A stretch of DNA of 64,000 bases from Siphonodentalium dalli (taxonomy: Eukaryota; Mollusca; Scaphopoda; Gadilida; Siphonodentaliidae): positions 121,371,030 through 121,435,029 of the forward strand of contig CP136067.1 in NCBI GenBank assembly GCA_032622095.1. Reading direction: 5' to 3'. Of this stretch, positions 1 through 12,132 are shown in pieces; position 1 is the stretch's first letter; each line of letters begins with the position of its first letter. The translations under genes were made by a program, and so were the position numbers. Below the pieces are notes generated by a model, which was given only the letters and a program-made list of their open reading frames with translations, searched no databases and was not told where the DNA came from.

Positions 1-375
1 TGAGGGAAAGACAACTTCCTAACTCGATGATCAGTTTATTAGGTCTCCATAGATCCCATTGTCATAAATATAATTTATCTAACTTTAGGGCATTCTATTT
101 ATTGTTACCTAGTCCAAGTTTCCCTTGATGTAAACCAGCTAGTGAAATCAGCAGGGATAATACTTGTTTATGACATAGTACAGTTGCCTTTCTCTTTTGC
201 AGACTTTACACCCAGATCCAGTGGTGGGATATAATCTGTGTTAAATTACTGTGTTAATATGCCGTCTAGTTAGAGTAACCTCACATTTGAGCAGGTGATT
301 TACTCTTAAAGTCTGCTGTAGAAGTGTAAGGCAACCATACTCTGACTTAAACCAATATTATCCCTTCACTAGCTG

Positions 376-470
376 AATGAGGTCCTCAGAGGGTGAATTT
401 AGTGACGCTACCCTGCACAGCTGGCTGGCATCACCAACTCCACCCTCTGGGGACCTCATTCTGCATGGCT
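376..470. repeat. Hairpin repeat H, copy 1
   Basis: Imperfect inverted repeat. The left arm (GAATGAGGTCC then AGAGGGTG) is matched at the right by CACCCTCTG and GGACCTCATTC. A better preserved copy lies 300 bp downstream, so this is a member of a small dispersed hairpin family rather than a gene. The 69-codon open frame over it is a by-product of the hairpin. Confidence 0.7.
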
Positions 471-683
471 TCATCTGCTATGAGAGACATGGACTCAGAT
501 TGGTGACCCAAATGGTGAATATTGTGATGTACATCCATTGGGAACCTCGATTATGCAATGTGTCGTCGGCCAATTTGGGGATATAGAGAAACTAAACTAA
601 AAAGAAATAGAATCTTAAGTTTCTATAGAAATTTGATAATAAAGAATCTTTCCAGAGAAGATGAGGCCAAGCCTTGAAATAGC

Positions 684-804
684 GTGTCTGTCATTTGCAG
701 AATGACGTCCCCAGAGGGTGAATTTAGTGATGCTACCCCGCATAGCGGGCTAGCATCACCAAATTCACCCTCTGGGGACCTCATTCTGCAGATGACAGGC
801 ATAC
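684..804. mobile_element. Hairpin MITE H, copy 2
   Basis: Nearly perfect 121-bp foldback. The outer arms (GTGTCTGTCATTTGCAG at 684-700 against its complement ending near 804) continue inward through GTCCCCAGAGGGTG to a short CCGC/GCGG loop region. No coding capacity. The superfamily is unknown because no clear target duplication is seen. It is the more complete of two copies. Confidence 0.7.
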
Positions 805-893
805 TATAATCAGGATTATCCCTCCCGATTTAACTAGCTGGTTAACATTCGAGGAAACTTAGACTAGTTGATAGCCTACTTACTATGTTACTG

Positions 894-1283
894 TTAACCC
901 TTTACCCAACAAACCGGCCAAAACCGGCCATATAAAGCTTCAACAGCCTAAAATATCTTCGGTCTGTCTCAATAGAACCATACAAATATGGATATCATTG
1001 GAACCGGCTCCTTGACCACATTGTGATAGTTACAGTTATGCCCTGTGCCAATGCATTCTCTTATATATGCGAGTCGACCATAGGTCGCCTCGCATATATA
1101 AGAGAAAGCATTGGCCTAAAAAAAATCTTTTTTTACCATTTTTTCTTACATTCTTTAACAATTTTATAATTTTTAATGTGTTAAGCCAATGCATTCTCTT
1201 ATATATGCGAGGCGACCTATGGTCGACTCGCATATATAAGAGAATGCATTGGCACAGGGCCCTTCTGTTGGCTAAAGGGTTAA
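894..1283. mobile_element. TTAA-flanked MITE, family A (CCCTTT termini), copy 1
   Basis: TTAA occurs at 894-897 and 1280-1283. The element between them starts CCCTTTACCCAACA and ends with the inverted TGTTGGCTAAAGGG. TTAA duplication with CCC ends is the piggyBac pattern. Inside, two blocks (about 1041-1112 and 1186-1257) are each nearly perfect hairpins built from GCCAATGCATTCTC and TATATATGCGAG, and the two blocks are inverted relative to each other around a T-rich spacer. The result is a palindrome made of palindromes. No transposase. Confidence 0.8.
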
Positions 1284-2350
1284 CCTGGTGTATCCAGGCT
1301 AACACAAACAAAAGCTTCCTCTACCTGCTGCTTGATTGCTGACACATGAATACCAGGTGGAAATTGAATTATTGTTGAAACTATTGATCAGCTTGTCGAC
1401 GTTGATGCATATTTTGGGTAAAATTTATTAAAATATTGTCGACTGATGGCCCTATTTTTTGTTAGAAAGATATCACCAAATATACATTATTCATAGATGC
1501 TTGTATTATACCAACAAAACTTCTGCTGTAAACAACATACTCCATCACTATGAATTAAAATTAAATATGTCTACATATGTATGTCTAACATAATGTGCGA
1601 TGGCCACCACTCAATTTTGTGATTTTGCTCTTCAACGAGCAGGTGCTTGGTCTTCCAATATTGTAGATGGAGAAATAACAGCTAGATATTCGTCCTGTCT
1701 ATTATTGCATGGTGTCGACAAGGAAATTCCCTCATCGTTTTAACACAATTTGATCTGGAATTTAGTGGATATTATATAATTGCATCCTGATAATCTATTA
1801 TTTACATTTTTGCTTTAAAAACCTCTTTCTCCCCCTTTCTAGATAGCACTCCTCTAATAGGGCCCGGTGAATCCCACTTTTTCAAATTAAAATCTGATTG
1901 GTTCTAATCTCTCAAGTGCCGAATAATCATGATGGATGGATTTGAACCAAAGCTGGTATGTGTGTTTCCCAGCTAAAACTACAGGCCAAGTTCGATATGG
2001 GTTATGTCCAATTATGTTCACATGAGATACAGCTATTTTTCGACTTAGAATTTGATCGCATTTTGGTATTTAAAATAGTGGTATATTAGATATTCTTTGT
2101 AAACTCAAATTATTATTTTATTTTTGTGGTAGTGCAACTTGAAATGGCTAAAGGGCATATTTTACTACGCCCTAGTGATGCTCTTGTTCATCTTGCTTTC
2201 ATCAATGTTTACTTCACTTAATATCTCAGCTCTATAATTATGTCTCTAATCTAGACGGAAGTTTAGATGGGTCTTGAAATAATATATACAGCTTACACAT
2301 GCTCCTTTAATTCCGTTAGCTAGTTTTGAGCATCTGGCCATCACATTTCT
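1284..2350. other. AT-rich stretch without a recognisable gene
   Basis: No coding or structural RNA signal seen. Around 1925-2010 a short block (GATTTGAACCAAAGCTGGTATGTG) resembles the core of the Helitron-like units at 42-45 kb (GAAACTTGGTATGTG), so a degraded fragment of that family may lie here. Confidence 0.4.
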
Positions 2351-2870
2351 GAGCATGATCAACCCTATCTATACTAAATGGATTCAACCATTCAGTTATA
2401 AAAGTATATATTGGAGCGATCTATTATTCATTTAGAGTGGTGTTCAGGTAATAAAAGCAGCCGACAGACAGATAATACAAGAGCAGAATGATTCATATTC
2501 ATTGGTGTGAAATATTCAGATAATAAGTTCTACAGACTGTTGTTTGTTGAACTTATTATCTGACTACAGTAATGCCCTAAATAATTGACTCCTTAACCAC
2601 AGCAGAATTATGGGTAATTTTTCAGGATTTAGTCGGAAATATGGCTTGTTGCCATTCATCGGAAAGCTCTCACTGCATACATATGTATTGAATTAATCCT
2701 TTCTATACTGAATGGATTCTCCCACTCAGTTATAAAAGCATACAGTGGAATTGTCTGTTGTTCATCTAGAAGGGTTTTCAGGAAAAATAAGCAGACAAAA
2801 TATAATACAGAAGGAGTCCTATTTATTGGAGGGAAATGTTTGTTGAACTTATTATGTGAATATTTCCTAA
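2350..2870 (+). repeat. Diverged local direct duplication
   Basis: A block starting CTATACTAAATGGATTC near 2367 and containing TCAGTTATAAAAG, CAGACAGA and TTTGTTGAACTTATTAT recurs about 335 bp later (from about 2695) with many substitutions. A half copy of MITE family B lies between them. The first block also has a small hairpin at 2517-2572 (CAGATAATAAGTTC and its complement). Confidence 0.6.
2577..2674. mobile_element. Half copy of mariner-like MITE, family B
   Basis: Begins TA then CAGTAATGCCC and matches the left arm of the 213-bp palindromic family B elements seen at 4.7 and 6.7 kb, then stops exactly at the fold point (GGAAAGCTCTC). The missing arm suggests deletion of one side of the palindrome, a common outcome for long hairpins. 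Confidence 0.75.
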
Positions 2871-2921
2871 TTTTCCTAAGGGAACTTCTCGTCAATGAGT
2901 ATTTAGTATAGAAAGGATTAC

Positions 2922-3555
2922 TAGGCCAAAAAAAAAAGTTTTGGTTCTCAGGCCCGGCGCATTGAATAAAAAGGGCCGCATTAGGCCTTTTTATTGCAAT
3001 GCCTGATGTTATGACAAAAAAACTTACGAAAAAATAATTTTGTGTTGAATATTAGTGTGCATTGAGCTCTAACATGTTATGTGTTAACAAGTGACTTGCA
3101 GGCTTACAACATGAAGTAGTTGACTACAATTAAGAAAATGATTAGCTGATCATCATGCTCTTCTTACAATTAGTCATTGTGAACGACTTACACTATTTGT
3201 AACTTTATACAATTGAAAGGCACAGTACTAAATTCAGGATCAGATATTAGAATGGGGAGGTATCAGTTTTTAGACAACAATAACAGCAGTTAATGTCAGG
3301 GGCATTATATATTGTTAGGTAATCCCAGTCATACACTGGTAGTACATGTACAATGTCATTTTTATATAAGACTAAATGAGTTTATATGCATAACAGTTCC
3401 CTCTACCTTTCTGGTTATTACTAGACAGAGGAAGGTATCTTTGACCATGCTTACTATGCGCAGAAAAAAATAAAAATAAAACCCTCCCTCCCTCCCTCAT
3501 TGATTTGAAGAAAAAAATTTGCCTGAGACCCAAAACAATTTTTTTTTTGGCCCTA
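2922..3555. mobile_element. Terminal-inverted-repeat element I, copy 1
   Basis: Ends are inverted: TAGGCC, an A-run, GTTTTGGTTCTCAGGC on the left, and the complement ending TTTTGGCCCTA on the right. A roughly 40-bp direct repeat (TCAATGAGTATTTAGTA core) lies outside both ends (about 2876-2912 and 3553-3590). That is much longer than a normal target duplication, so the element may sit in an older tandem repeat. No protein-coding signal. Confidence 0.6.
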
Positions 3556-3757
3556 AGGGAACTACTTATCAATGAGTATTTAGTAACGTAAGGGTTAAAC
3601 ATTTTAGCTCCTCAACATGGGGGATAGCACTTGAAAAAGAGACGATATGGGTACACAAACCATCTGAAATTTCAGTATTCTTGTGAGATGGCCAGTTCCC
3701 ATTGTTGAGATTAATCAGTGTTTAAATGTTCATGTCAGTCCATCCAGCCTGTGTGGC

Positions 3758-3991
3758 TTAACCCTTTCATGACGGGGAGCTGCGCTGGTGCAGCATTAAA
3801 GATCCTGTGCCAGTGCATTCTCTTATATATGCGAGTCTCCATACGGCTTACAAGGTCGAGGTAAATATTGTTAGGCCAATGTATTCTCTTATATATTCAA
3901 TGCTCCCTATTTGAAACTCTCATATATAAGAGAATGCATTGGCACATGGTTGTCCCAAAGATTGAGAAAGCTCCAGTCATGGAAGGGTTGT
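3758..3991. mobile_element. TTAA-flanked MITE, family A, copy 2
   Basis: TTAA at 3758-3761, then CCCTTTCATGACGGGGAGCT. The right end is the inverted AGCTCCAGTCATGGAAGGG at 3969-3987, followed by TTGT in place of TTAA. The interior holds the same ATGCATTCTCTTATATA hairpin modules as copy 1. The 89-codon open frame across it is non-coding. Confidence 0.8.
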
Positions 3992-4684
3992 ATCTTTATT
4001 TGAAATCAGCTCTGTTAATTCTGTTTCACAAATTGATAAAAATTGCCTTTTCAGCCTTGAACTTGTGTAAATTCCATTACTGTAAATATCAATGTCTACT
4101 AAGTTATGTCTCTTGGAAATTGTGGCTTAAATGTTAGTTTTAGAATTATTTGCCTCTCTCACATTTCTGCCTGTTATGTTATAACATGAGATTCTTTATC
4201 AAATATAGGCAATGGAAATGTTCTATGTCGCCCTGTTACGAGAATTCAATAAAATAGAATACAACAAACAGAAACTAAATACCATAAGATTAATGGCAGA
4301 TATAAAATAACCTTCCATATTTACATTGTACCTCTGTGGGGAAAATAAGGGACTCAAAAGCCTTTTAAGTGGGTTCTTGCAAAATAATTTAAATTTTTTT
4401 CTTTTCCTTTTTTTTTTTAATTATATATATAAAAATCAGTAAAACAACTATCATCAACAAGTACATGTGATAATAATAATGTTTTTATTTTCATTACTAA
4501 TAACTCCAATAACAAGATTTTGCATACTGAATCCATTGTTATATAAATATTACTGTGGCATTACCGATCAAAGACCAATGAGATACCAAAGATTTAGTCA
4601 AAACTTGATGGTAAATATTGGAAAAGGTCAAAACATTGAAAAATATTATGAAAATCATATTTAGACTAAAATATTTGAAATTAC

Positions 4685-4901
4685 TACAGTAATGCTCTAA
4701 GTAATCGACTCCTTAAACACAGCAGAATTATGGGTAACTTTTCAGGATTTAGTCGGAAATATGGCTTGTTGCCATTCATCGGAAAGCTCTCCCCGAGAGC
4801 TTTCCAATGAATGGCAACAAGCCATATTTCCGACTAAATCCTGAAAATTTACCCATAATTCTGCGGTGTTTATGCAGTCGATTACTTAGAGCATTACTGT
4901 A
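4685..4901. mobile_element. Palindromic mariner-like MITE, family B
   Basis: TA duplications (4685-4686, 4900-4901) enclose 213 bp beginning CAGTAATGC and ending GCATTACTG. CAGT ends with a TA target site are the Tc1/mariner signature. The two halves are reverse complements over almost their full length, folding at GAAAGCTCTCCCCGAGAGC, so the element is one large hairpin with no room for a transposase. Confidence 0.85.
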
Positions 4902-5349
4902 CATGATCAGCAATGTTTGTTGACAAATCACTAAAAGTTTTGTTTACATATCAATGGTTTCAGCACGCAAAATTTTGTTATTTCACCAATAATGAATATT
5001 ATAATAACAAAGTTTATCTATTCTCCATGTTCTTAGTGGTGATGTTTTTAGTCTTTTATATGTGTTGCAAATTTTACCCACTGCGAGTGCCTTGGGTCCC
5101 TTTAATAAGCTGAGTAATGTGGCAAAATTTAGTAAATTATCTCCATGCAGTTGTAATTATTTGTTGCAGAATCTTTATTCGGTTATCAGGGTTTCACAAA
5201 TAAGTTTTCGGAAATTGGATACTTGTTAATGGTCAAAGTGACTATAATCTTAAGTGTCACACCATGGCGATAAAAATGTCACACAAAGCGAGAATTTTTT
5301 ATGTTAATTTTAGGCTTATTAAATGCAATTTGGAATTCATAGATGAATG

Positions 5350-5656
5350 TTAACCTCTTCGCTGCTATGACTTCTTAACTATTACATATATAAAAGCTAT
5401 ATGGTCCGTAGGTACTACGGACCTACTTCAGCATACTAGCAGTAGGCCATTATACATAACTGCATAGGAATAATTGTATCTCGAAGTTGCAAACAAGTGT
5501 ATGATGTTCCACCATTGTGAACGATAATAGCGTTTCAACTGAGCCAGTTTTATGGTCCTTGTGATATTCCCGTTATATTTTTCCACTGGAAAATGGCAAT
5601 AACGTCAACAGCCCAGCACACGACGTCATAACGTCATTTAGCAGCGAAGAGGTTAA
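5350..5656. mobile_element. TTAA-flanked MITE, family G, copy 1
   Basis: TTAA at 5350-5353 and 5653-5656 bracket 299 bp whose ends are CCTCTTCGCTGCTA and its exact complement TAGCAGCGAAGAGG. A small perfect hairpin (GGTCCGTAGGTACTACGGACC without mismatch) lies at about 5403-5424. PiggyBac or Kolobok type by target site; no coding region. Confidence 0.8.
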
Positions 5657-6082
5657 ATTCTTCAGGCAGGTATAGATCAGTAAACAACATGCCTGTAATT
5701 TTTGAATGTCTGGTAACAAGTGTATTGTGGTATTATAGGTATGGACTTACCTTGCTTTCTGCAAGAGATTTTGATTTGGCATCTTCTTCAGTTATGGCGG
5801 AATGCTAAATATATAAGTGAATTTGTTTATAGTATTGCACAGTTTATATTTGATATCATCGTTTTAATCTTGTTAAAATAATACAAATGAAATTTTTTGG
5901 AGCGCTCACCCTCAACTTTTGACTTAACCAAAAACTCCCATTTGCAACCCAATTCAACCCTTCCAGCACGCATGTGGCAACCTGTGGTAAAATGCGTACA
6001 GATTATTACAGGAATTATCCAGTTGGTGAAAGGTGAAAACAAACCTAGGTGCTTAACAGGATAAGGTTCACGGCACTGTATG

Positions 6083-6277
6083 TACAGTAATGCCCGAAGT
6101 ATATGAGCCTTTAACCACAGCAGAATTATGAGAAATTTTTAATGGATTTAGTCAGAAATATGGCTTGTTGCCATTCATTGGAAAGCTCTCACCGAAAGCT
6201 TTCCGACGAATGGCTACAAGCCATATTTACAACTAAATCCTGAAAAATTTCCCATAATTCTGCTTGATTACTTAAAG
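6083..6277. mobile_element. Mariner-like MITE, family B, degraded
   Basis: TA-CAGTAATGCCCGAAG left end, with the characteristic palindromic interior folding at GAAAGCTCTCACCGAAAGC. The right terminal 20 bp are lost (the sequence stops after TTGATTACTTA). Its copy in the second duplication unit is degraded in the same way, so the damage predates the duplication. Confidence 0.75.
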
Positions 6278-6321
6278 AGAAGCCAATGTAAAAACACAGT
6301 ATTTATTTGTTTTATTTAATA

Positions 6322-6915
6322 TTAAAGATGGTCTATCTTAACCTAAACGCGTTTTATATAGTTTTCGGGGTATAAATAATAAATATGAGTCAGAGTCACC
6401 AATCCGGAAATGCTTCTATCTTATATAATGCGATAATCAATTTGGGGGGAAAATTTTTTGTTAATATGTTTAGAACCTACCATAAAAAAAAAACTATCAG
6501 GAAATATCAGATAGGGATTGAGTTCTCCCACTTTCTAAGCTCCGAACCTGTCGCCAAATTAATCATATGTATTATTCCAGAATAAAATCAATATTAATTG
6601 ATAGAAGCTTTTCCAGACAGCAGTCTTTGATACATATTTATTATTTTATACCCAGAAACCTATATAACACTTGTTATTGGAATAGATACAGTAATGCCCT
6701 GAATAATCGACTCCTTAACCACAGCAGAATTATGGGTAATTCCTCAGGATTTAGTCAGAAATATGGCTTGTTGCCATTCATCAGAAAGCTCTCAGTGAGA
6801 GCTTTCCGATGAATGCCAACAAGCCATATTTCCGACTAAATCCTGAAAAATTACCCATAATGCTGCTGTGGTTAAGGAGTCGATTATTTAGGACATTACT
6901 GTAGACCATCATTAA
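6322..6915. mobile_element. TTAA-flanked MITE, family F, interrupted by a family B element
   Basis: TTAA at 6322-6325 then AGATGGTCTATC. The matching right end GATAGACCATC is split at its internal TA by a full 213-bp family B MITE (6689-6901) with TA on both sides, and resumes as GACCATCA then TTAA at 6912-6915. Nesting order is clear: F first, then B. A second copy (11506-12132) has the same nesting. Confidence 0.8.
6689..6901. mobile_element. Palindromic mariner-like MITE, family B, nested in F
   Basis: CAGTAATGCCC...GGACATTACTG, 213 bp, flanked by TA on each side and inserted into the right terminal repeat of the family F element. Fold point at CTCTCAGTGAGAG. Confidence 0.85.
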
Positions 6916-7671
6916 ATGTGCTGACAGGGTTGGATTGTGGTTACTGCTATTTATGTTTATTTGTTGGTTGGATTATGGAATAAATTTAATTTTATTCAAA
7001 CTTCTAAAAATTGTTGATTTTCAAAACTTCCCAAGGCCCAGTGGTGAAATCATGAGCATGTGTGAAACTCAAGTCCATAAACCCTCCCATGTGCCCTGCT
7101 ATATGCTTCTATGCAGACAACATAGAAGTATATTCATCTTCAGTAGATTGATGGCTGCCAAGGATCTTGCTAAGCAGCCAGTCCACATATTTCTTTGATT
7201 CTACTCATTAATGTCCAAATTCTCTCACTTTTCACAGTGTTTCTGGGATCAAAATGTTGGCAAATTAATATGTATATGAATTGTTTCATATGCCTAGTAA
7301 AGTCATAGTAATTGCCACTTTGTGAAGACAAGTGAAGTCCAGCCATTTTGATCACTGGGGACAGAAAGTACAGCCAGATGCATGGCCTCTAACTTACACT
7401 AAATTATAGGAACAAAACTGGTTTTACCGTGCTATCTTCAGATTAACCGGTAATCTTTAAAGTGATTTGGAACACCGTACAAAGTAGAGTTGTTATTTTC
7501 ATTAATTTTTATCGAAATTGACAACGTGTAACTTCATTCTTGTGTATAAGTTATACCTAGTGACTTGTTGGAGGAATCATTGACGTTTGTTTATTGGCTA
7601 AAATTCTTCTAAACATTTAGGAGTATATGTTGCGTGTAGTTAAGGTGTTTTGTTTTCTGAAATTGTACACT

Positions 7672-7930
7672 GATTGGTGTGGCTGTAAATTTATGGAATA
7701 TTACCGTTACTGAGTTGAATGCTACCTTTTTGGTACACATAGTGTCGAAGTCCAGATTGACCACTCATCATTCGTCTGTCTGTCTGTCTGTCTGTCTCTC
7801 CATAGACACTATGCATGGTGTGATAACTCAAACATTTTTTATTCGATCGGAGTTCGGAACCAAATTTTATATATGTGTTTCTCAGCCCAAAATAGAGATC
7901 AAGTTCTGGGTTTGATCAAGAGTTTTCAAT
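7672..7930 (+). repeat. GTCT-microsatellite repeat block, copy 1
   Basis: A GTCT run at about 7777-7798 is followed by a segment (CGATCGGAGTTCGGAACC, then TATGTGTTTCTCAGCCC) whose layout, with a microsatellite followed by a gatcgga-type core, recalls the Helitron-like units at 42-45 kb. No termini could be defined, so the relationship is tentative. Copy 2 at about 13537-13750 has a shorter run and a 29-bp loss. Confidence 0.45.
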
Positions 7931-8210
7931 CTTTGAAGATTAACATTGAATGTTATGGATTTTCTCTTCCAAGCTGAAAATAGCTCATCGCCATCGCTAA
8001 GGTATGGTTTATACATCTGCCGATCGTGATCGGCCTCTCATTTCAGTGACCAAAGTGCCTGGGTACTCATTTATCAGTTAGTATATTTGAAGTAGGTACA
8101 AAGTATGTCTTCTGTAGTTATGCTTGGACATCCATCCATCCAAAAATATCTATACATAATTTGTGGCCAGCCACTTCTCGTCAATGAGTATTTAGTATAG
8201 AAAGGATTAC

Positions 8211-8740
8211 TAGGCCAAAACAAAAAAAGGTTTTGGTTCTCAGGCCCCGCCGCATTGAATAAAAAGGGCCGCATTAGGCCTTTTTATTGCAATGCCTGAT
8301 GTTATGACAAAAAAACTTACGAAAAAATAAATTTGTGTTGAATATTAGTGTGCATTGAGCTCTAACATGTTATGTGTTAACAAGTGACTTGCAGGCTTAC
8401 AACATGAAGTAGTTGACTACAATTAAGAAAATGATTAGCTGATCCTCATGCTCTTCTTACAATTAGTCATTGTGAACAACTTACACTATTTGTAACTTTA
8501 TACAATTGAAAGGCACAGTACTAAATTCAGGATCACATATTAGAATGGGGAGGTATCAGTTTTTAGAAAACAATAACAGCAGTTAATGTCAGGGGCATTA
8601 TATATTGTTAGGTAATCCCAGTCATACACTGGTAGTACATGTACAATGTCAGAAAAAAATAAAAATAAAACCCTCCCTCCCTCATTGATTTGAAGAAAAA
8701 AATTGCCTGAGACCCAAAACAATTTTTTTTTTTGGCCCTA
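8211..8740. mobile_element. Terminal-inverted-repeat element I, copy 2
   Basis: Second copy of the 2922-3555 element, with TAGGCC and GGCCCTA ends, about 100 bp shorter through an internal deletion. Confidence 0.6.
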
Positions 8741-8942
8741 AGGGAACTACTTATCAATGAGTATTTAGTAACGTAAGGGTTAAACATTTTAGCTCCTCAG
8801 CATGGGGGATAGCACTTGAAAAAGAGACGATATGGGTACACAAACTATCTGAAATTTCAGTATTCTTGTGAGATGGCCAGTTCCCATTGTTGAGATTAAT
8901 CAGTGTTAAAATGTTCATGTCAGTCCATCCAGCCTGTGTGGC

Positions 8943-9176
8943 TTAACCCTTTCATGACGGGGAGCTGCGCTGGTGCAGCATTAAAGATCCTGTGCCAGTG
9001 CATTCTCTTATATATGCGAGTCTCCATGGGGCTTACAAGGTCGAGGTAAATATTGTTAGGCCAATGTATTCTCTTATATATTCAATGCTCCCTATTTGAA
9101 ACTCTCATATATAAGAGAATGCATTGGCACATGGTTGTCCCAAAGATTGAGAAAGCTCCAGTCATGGAAGGGTTGT
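8943..9176. mobile_element. TTAA-flanked MITE, family A, copy 3
   Basis: Duplicate of the 3758-3991 element: TTAA at 8943-8946, CCCTTTCATGACGGGG start, and the inverted end at 9154-9172 again followed by TTGT. Confidence 0.8.
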
Positions 9177-9867
9177 ATCTTTATTTGAAATCAGCTCTGT
9201 TAATTCTGTTTCACAAATTGATAAAAATTGCCTTTTCAGCCTTGAACTTGTGTAAATTCCATTACTGTAAATATCAATGTCTACTAAGTTATGTCTCTTG
9301 GAAATTGTGGCTTAAATGTTAGTTTTAGAATTATTTGCCTCTCTCACATTTCTGCCTGTTATGTTATAACATGAGATTCTTTATCAAATATAGGCAATGG
9401 AAATGTTCTATGTCGCCCTGTTACGAGAATTCAATAAAATAGAATACAACAAACAGAAACTAAATACCATAAGATTAATGGCAGATATAAAATAACCTTC
9501 CATATTTACATTGCACCTCTGTGGGGAAAATAAGGGACTCAAAAGCCTTTTAAGTGGGTTCTTGCAAAATAACTTAAATTTTTTTTTTTTTTTTTTTTTT
9601 TTTTAAATATATATATAAAAATCAGTAAAACAACTATCATCAACAAGTACATGTGATAATAATGTTTTTATTTTCATTACTAATAACTCCAATAACAAGA
9701 TTTTGCATACTGAATCCATTGTTATATAAATATTACTGTGGCATTACCGATCAAAGTCCAATGAGATACCAAAGATTTAATCAAAACTTGATGGTAAATA
9801 TTGGAAAAGGTCAAAACATTGAAAAATATTATGAAAATCATATTTAGACTAAAATATTTGAACTTAC

Positions 9868-10084
9868 TACAGTAATGCTCTAAGTAATCGACTCCTTAAA
9901 CACAGCAGAATTATGGGTAACTTTTCAGGATTTAGTCGGAAATATGGCTTGTTGCCATTCATCGGAAAGCTCTCCCCGAGAGCTTTCCGATGAATGGCAA
10001 CAAGCCATATTTCCGACTAAATCCTGAAAAGTTACCCATAATTCTGCTGTGTTTATGCAGTCGATTACTTAGAGCATTACTGTA
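9868..10084. mobile_element. Palindromic mariner-like MITE, family B
   Basis: Copy-2 counterpart of the 4685-4901 element. Here the palindrome is closer to perfect: GAGAGCTTTCCGATGAATGG on the right exactly mirrors the left. Copy 1 has a mismatch at that place, so this copy is nearer to the original. Confidence 0.85.
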
Positions 10085-10532
10085 CATGATCAGCAATGTT
10101 TGTTGACAAATCACTAAAAGTTTTGTTTACATATCAATGGTTTCAGCACGCAAAATTTTGTTATTTCACCAATAATGAATATTATCTGAACAAAGTTTAT
10201 CTATTCTCCATGTTCTTAGTGGTGATGTTTTTAGTCTTTTATATTTGTTGCAAATTTTACCCACTGCGAGTGCCTTGGGTCCCTTTAATAAGCTGAGTAA
10301 TGTGGCAAAATTTAGTAAATTATCTCCATGCAGTTGTAATTATTTGTTGCAGAATCTTTATTCGGTTTTCAGGGTTTCACAAATAAGTTTTCGGAAATTG
10401 GATACTTGTTAATGGTCAAAGTGACTATAATCTTAAGTGTCACACCATGGCGTTAAAAATGTCACACAAAGCGAGAATTTTTTATGTTAATTTTAGGCTT
10501 ATTAAATGCAATTTGGAATTCATAGATGAATG

Positions 10533-10839
10533 TTAACCTCTTCGCTGCTATGACTTCTTAACTATTACATATATAAAAGCTATATGGTCCGTAGGTACTA
10601 CGGACCTACTTCAGCATACTAGCAGTAGGCCATTATACATAACTGCATAGGAATAATTGTATCTCGAAGTTGCAAACAAGTGTATGATGTTCCACCATTG
10701 TGAACGATAATAGCATTTCAACTGAGCCAGTTTTATGGTCCTTGTGATATTCCCGTTACATTTTTCCACTGGAAAATGGCAATAACGTCAACAGCCCAGC
10801 ACACGACGTCATAACGTCATTTAGCAGCGAAGAGGTTAA
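10533..10839. mobile_element. TTAA-flanked MITE, family G, copy 2
   Basis: Same 299-bp element and TTAA sites as at 5350-5656, carried along by the segmental duplication, with only a few substitutions. Confidence 0.8.
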
Positions 10840-11266
10840 ATTCTTCAGGCAGGTATAGATCAGTAAACAACATACCTGTAATTTTTTGAATGTCTGGGAA
10901 CAAGTGTATTGTGGTATTATAGGTATGGACTTACCTTGCTTTCTGCAAGAGATTTTGATTTGGCATCTTCTTCAGTTATGGCGGAATGCTAAATATATAA
11001 GTGAATTTGTTTATAGTATTGCACAGTTTATATTTGATATCATCGTTTTAATCTTGTTAAAATAATACAAATGAAATTTTTTGGAGCGCTCACCCTCAAC
11101 TTTTGACTTAACCAAAAACTCCCATTTGCAACCCAATTCAACCCTTCCAGCACGCATGTGGCAACCTGTGGTAAAATGCGTACAGATTATTACAGGAATT
11201 ATCCAGTTGGTGAAAGGTGAAAACAAACATAGGTGCTTAACAGGATAAGGTTCACGGCACTGTATG

Positions 11267-11461
11267 TACAGTAATGCCCGAAGTATATGAGCCTTTAACC
11301 ACAGCAGAATTATGAGAAATTTTTAATGGATTTAGTCAGAAATATGGCTTGTTGCCATTCATTGGAAAGCTCTCACCGAAAGCTTTCCGACGAATGGCTA
11401 CAAGCCATATTTACAACTAAATCCTGAAAAATTTCTCATAATTATGCTTGATTACTTAAAG
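11267..11461. mobile_element. Mariner-like MITE, family B, degraded, copy 2
   Basis: Counterpart of the 6083-6277 element with an identical missing right terminus. Confidence 0.7.
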
Positions 11462-11505
11462 AGAAGCCAATGTAAAAACACAGTATTTATTTGTTTTATT
11501 TAATA

Positions 11506-12132
11506 TTAAAGATGGTCTATCTTAACCTAAACGCGTTTTATATAGTTTTCGGGGTATAAATAATAAATATGAGTCAGAGTCACCAATCTGGAAATGCTTC
11601 TATCTATTGATGTTGATTTCATATAAGTATTTTCTTATATAATGCGATAATCAATTGGGGGGGGGGGAAATTTTGTTGTTAATATGTTTAGAACCTACCA
11701 TAAAAAAAAACTATCAGGAAATATCAGATAGGGATTGAGTTCTCCCACTTTCTAAGCTCTGAACCTTTCGCCAAATTAATCATATGTATTATTCCAGAAT
11801 AAAATCAATATTAATTGATAGAAGCTTTTCCAGACAGCAGTCTTTGATACATATTTATTATTTTATACCCAGAAACCTATATAACACTTGTTATTGGAAG
11901 AGATACAGTAATGCCCTGAATAATCGACTCCTTAACCACAGCAGAATTATGGGTAATTCCTCAGGATTTAGTCAGAAATATGGCTTGTTGCCATTCATCA
12001 GAAAGCTCTCAGTGAGAGCTTTCCGATGAATGCCAACAAGCCATATTTCCGACTAAATCCTGAAAAATTACCCATAATGCTACTGTGGTTAAGGAGTCGA
12101 TTATTTAGGACATTACTGTAGACCATCATTAA
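11506..12132. mobile_element. TTAA MITE family F with nested family B, copy 2
   Basis: Counterpart of 6322-6915. The nested family B element occupies 11906-12118. The interior has a short extra sequence near 11605-11643 that is also seen in the related element at 19.7 kb, so copy 1 probably suffered the deletion. Confidence 0.8.

Larger units (their letters stand above)
2884..8172 (+). repeat. Tandem segmental duplication, copy 1
   Basis: A 5,289-bp unit starting ACTTCTCGTCAATGAG is followed immediately by a second copy starting with the same words at 8173. By eye the two agree base for base over long runs, with scattered substitutions and small indels. Copy 1 has about 100 bp at 3358-3460 that copy 2 lacks, a longer GTCT run near 7780 and a 29-bp stretch near 7857 missing in copy 2. 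The unit contains MITEs of families A, B, F, G and I but no recognisable gene. It is either a recent tandem duplication or two allelic haplotypes placed end to end by assembly. Confidence 0.9.

Noticed and set aside
1067-1342. Mirrored 91-codon frames on both strands
   Set aside because: Identical peptides on opposite strands reflect the palindromic family A element.
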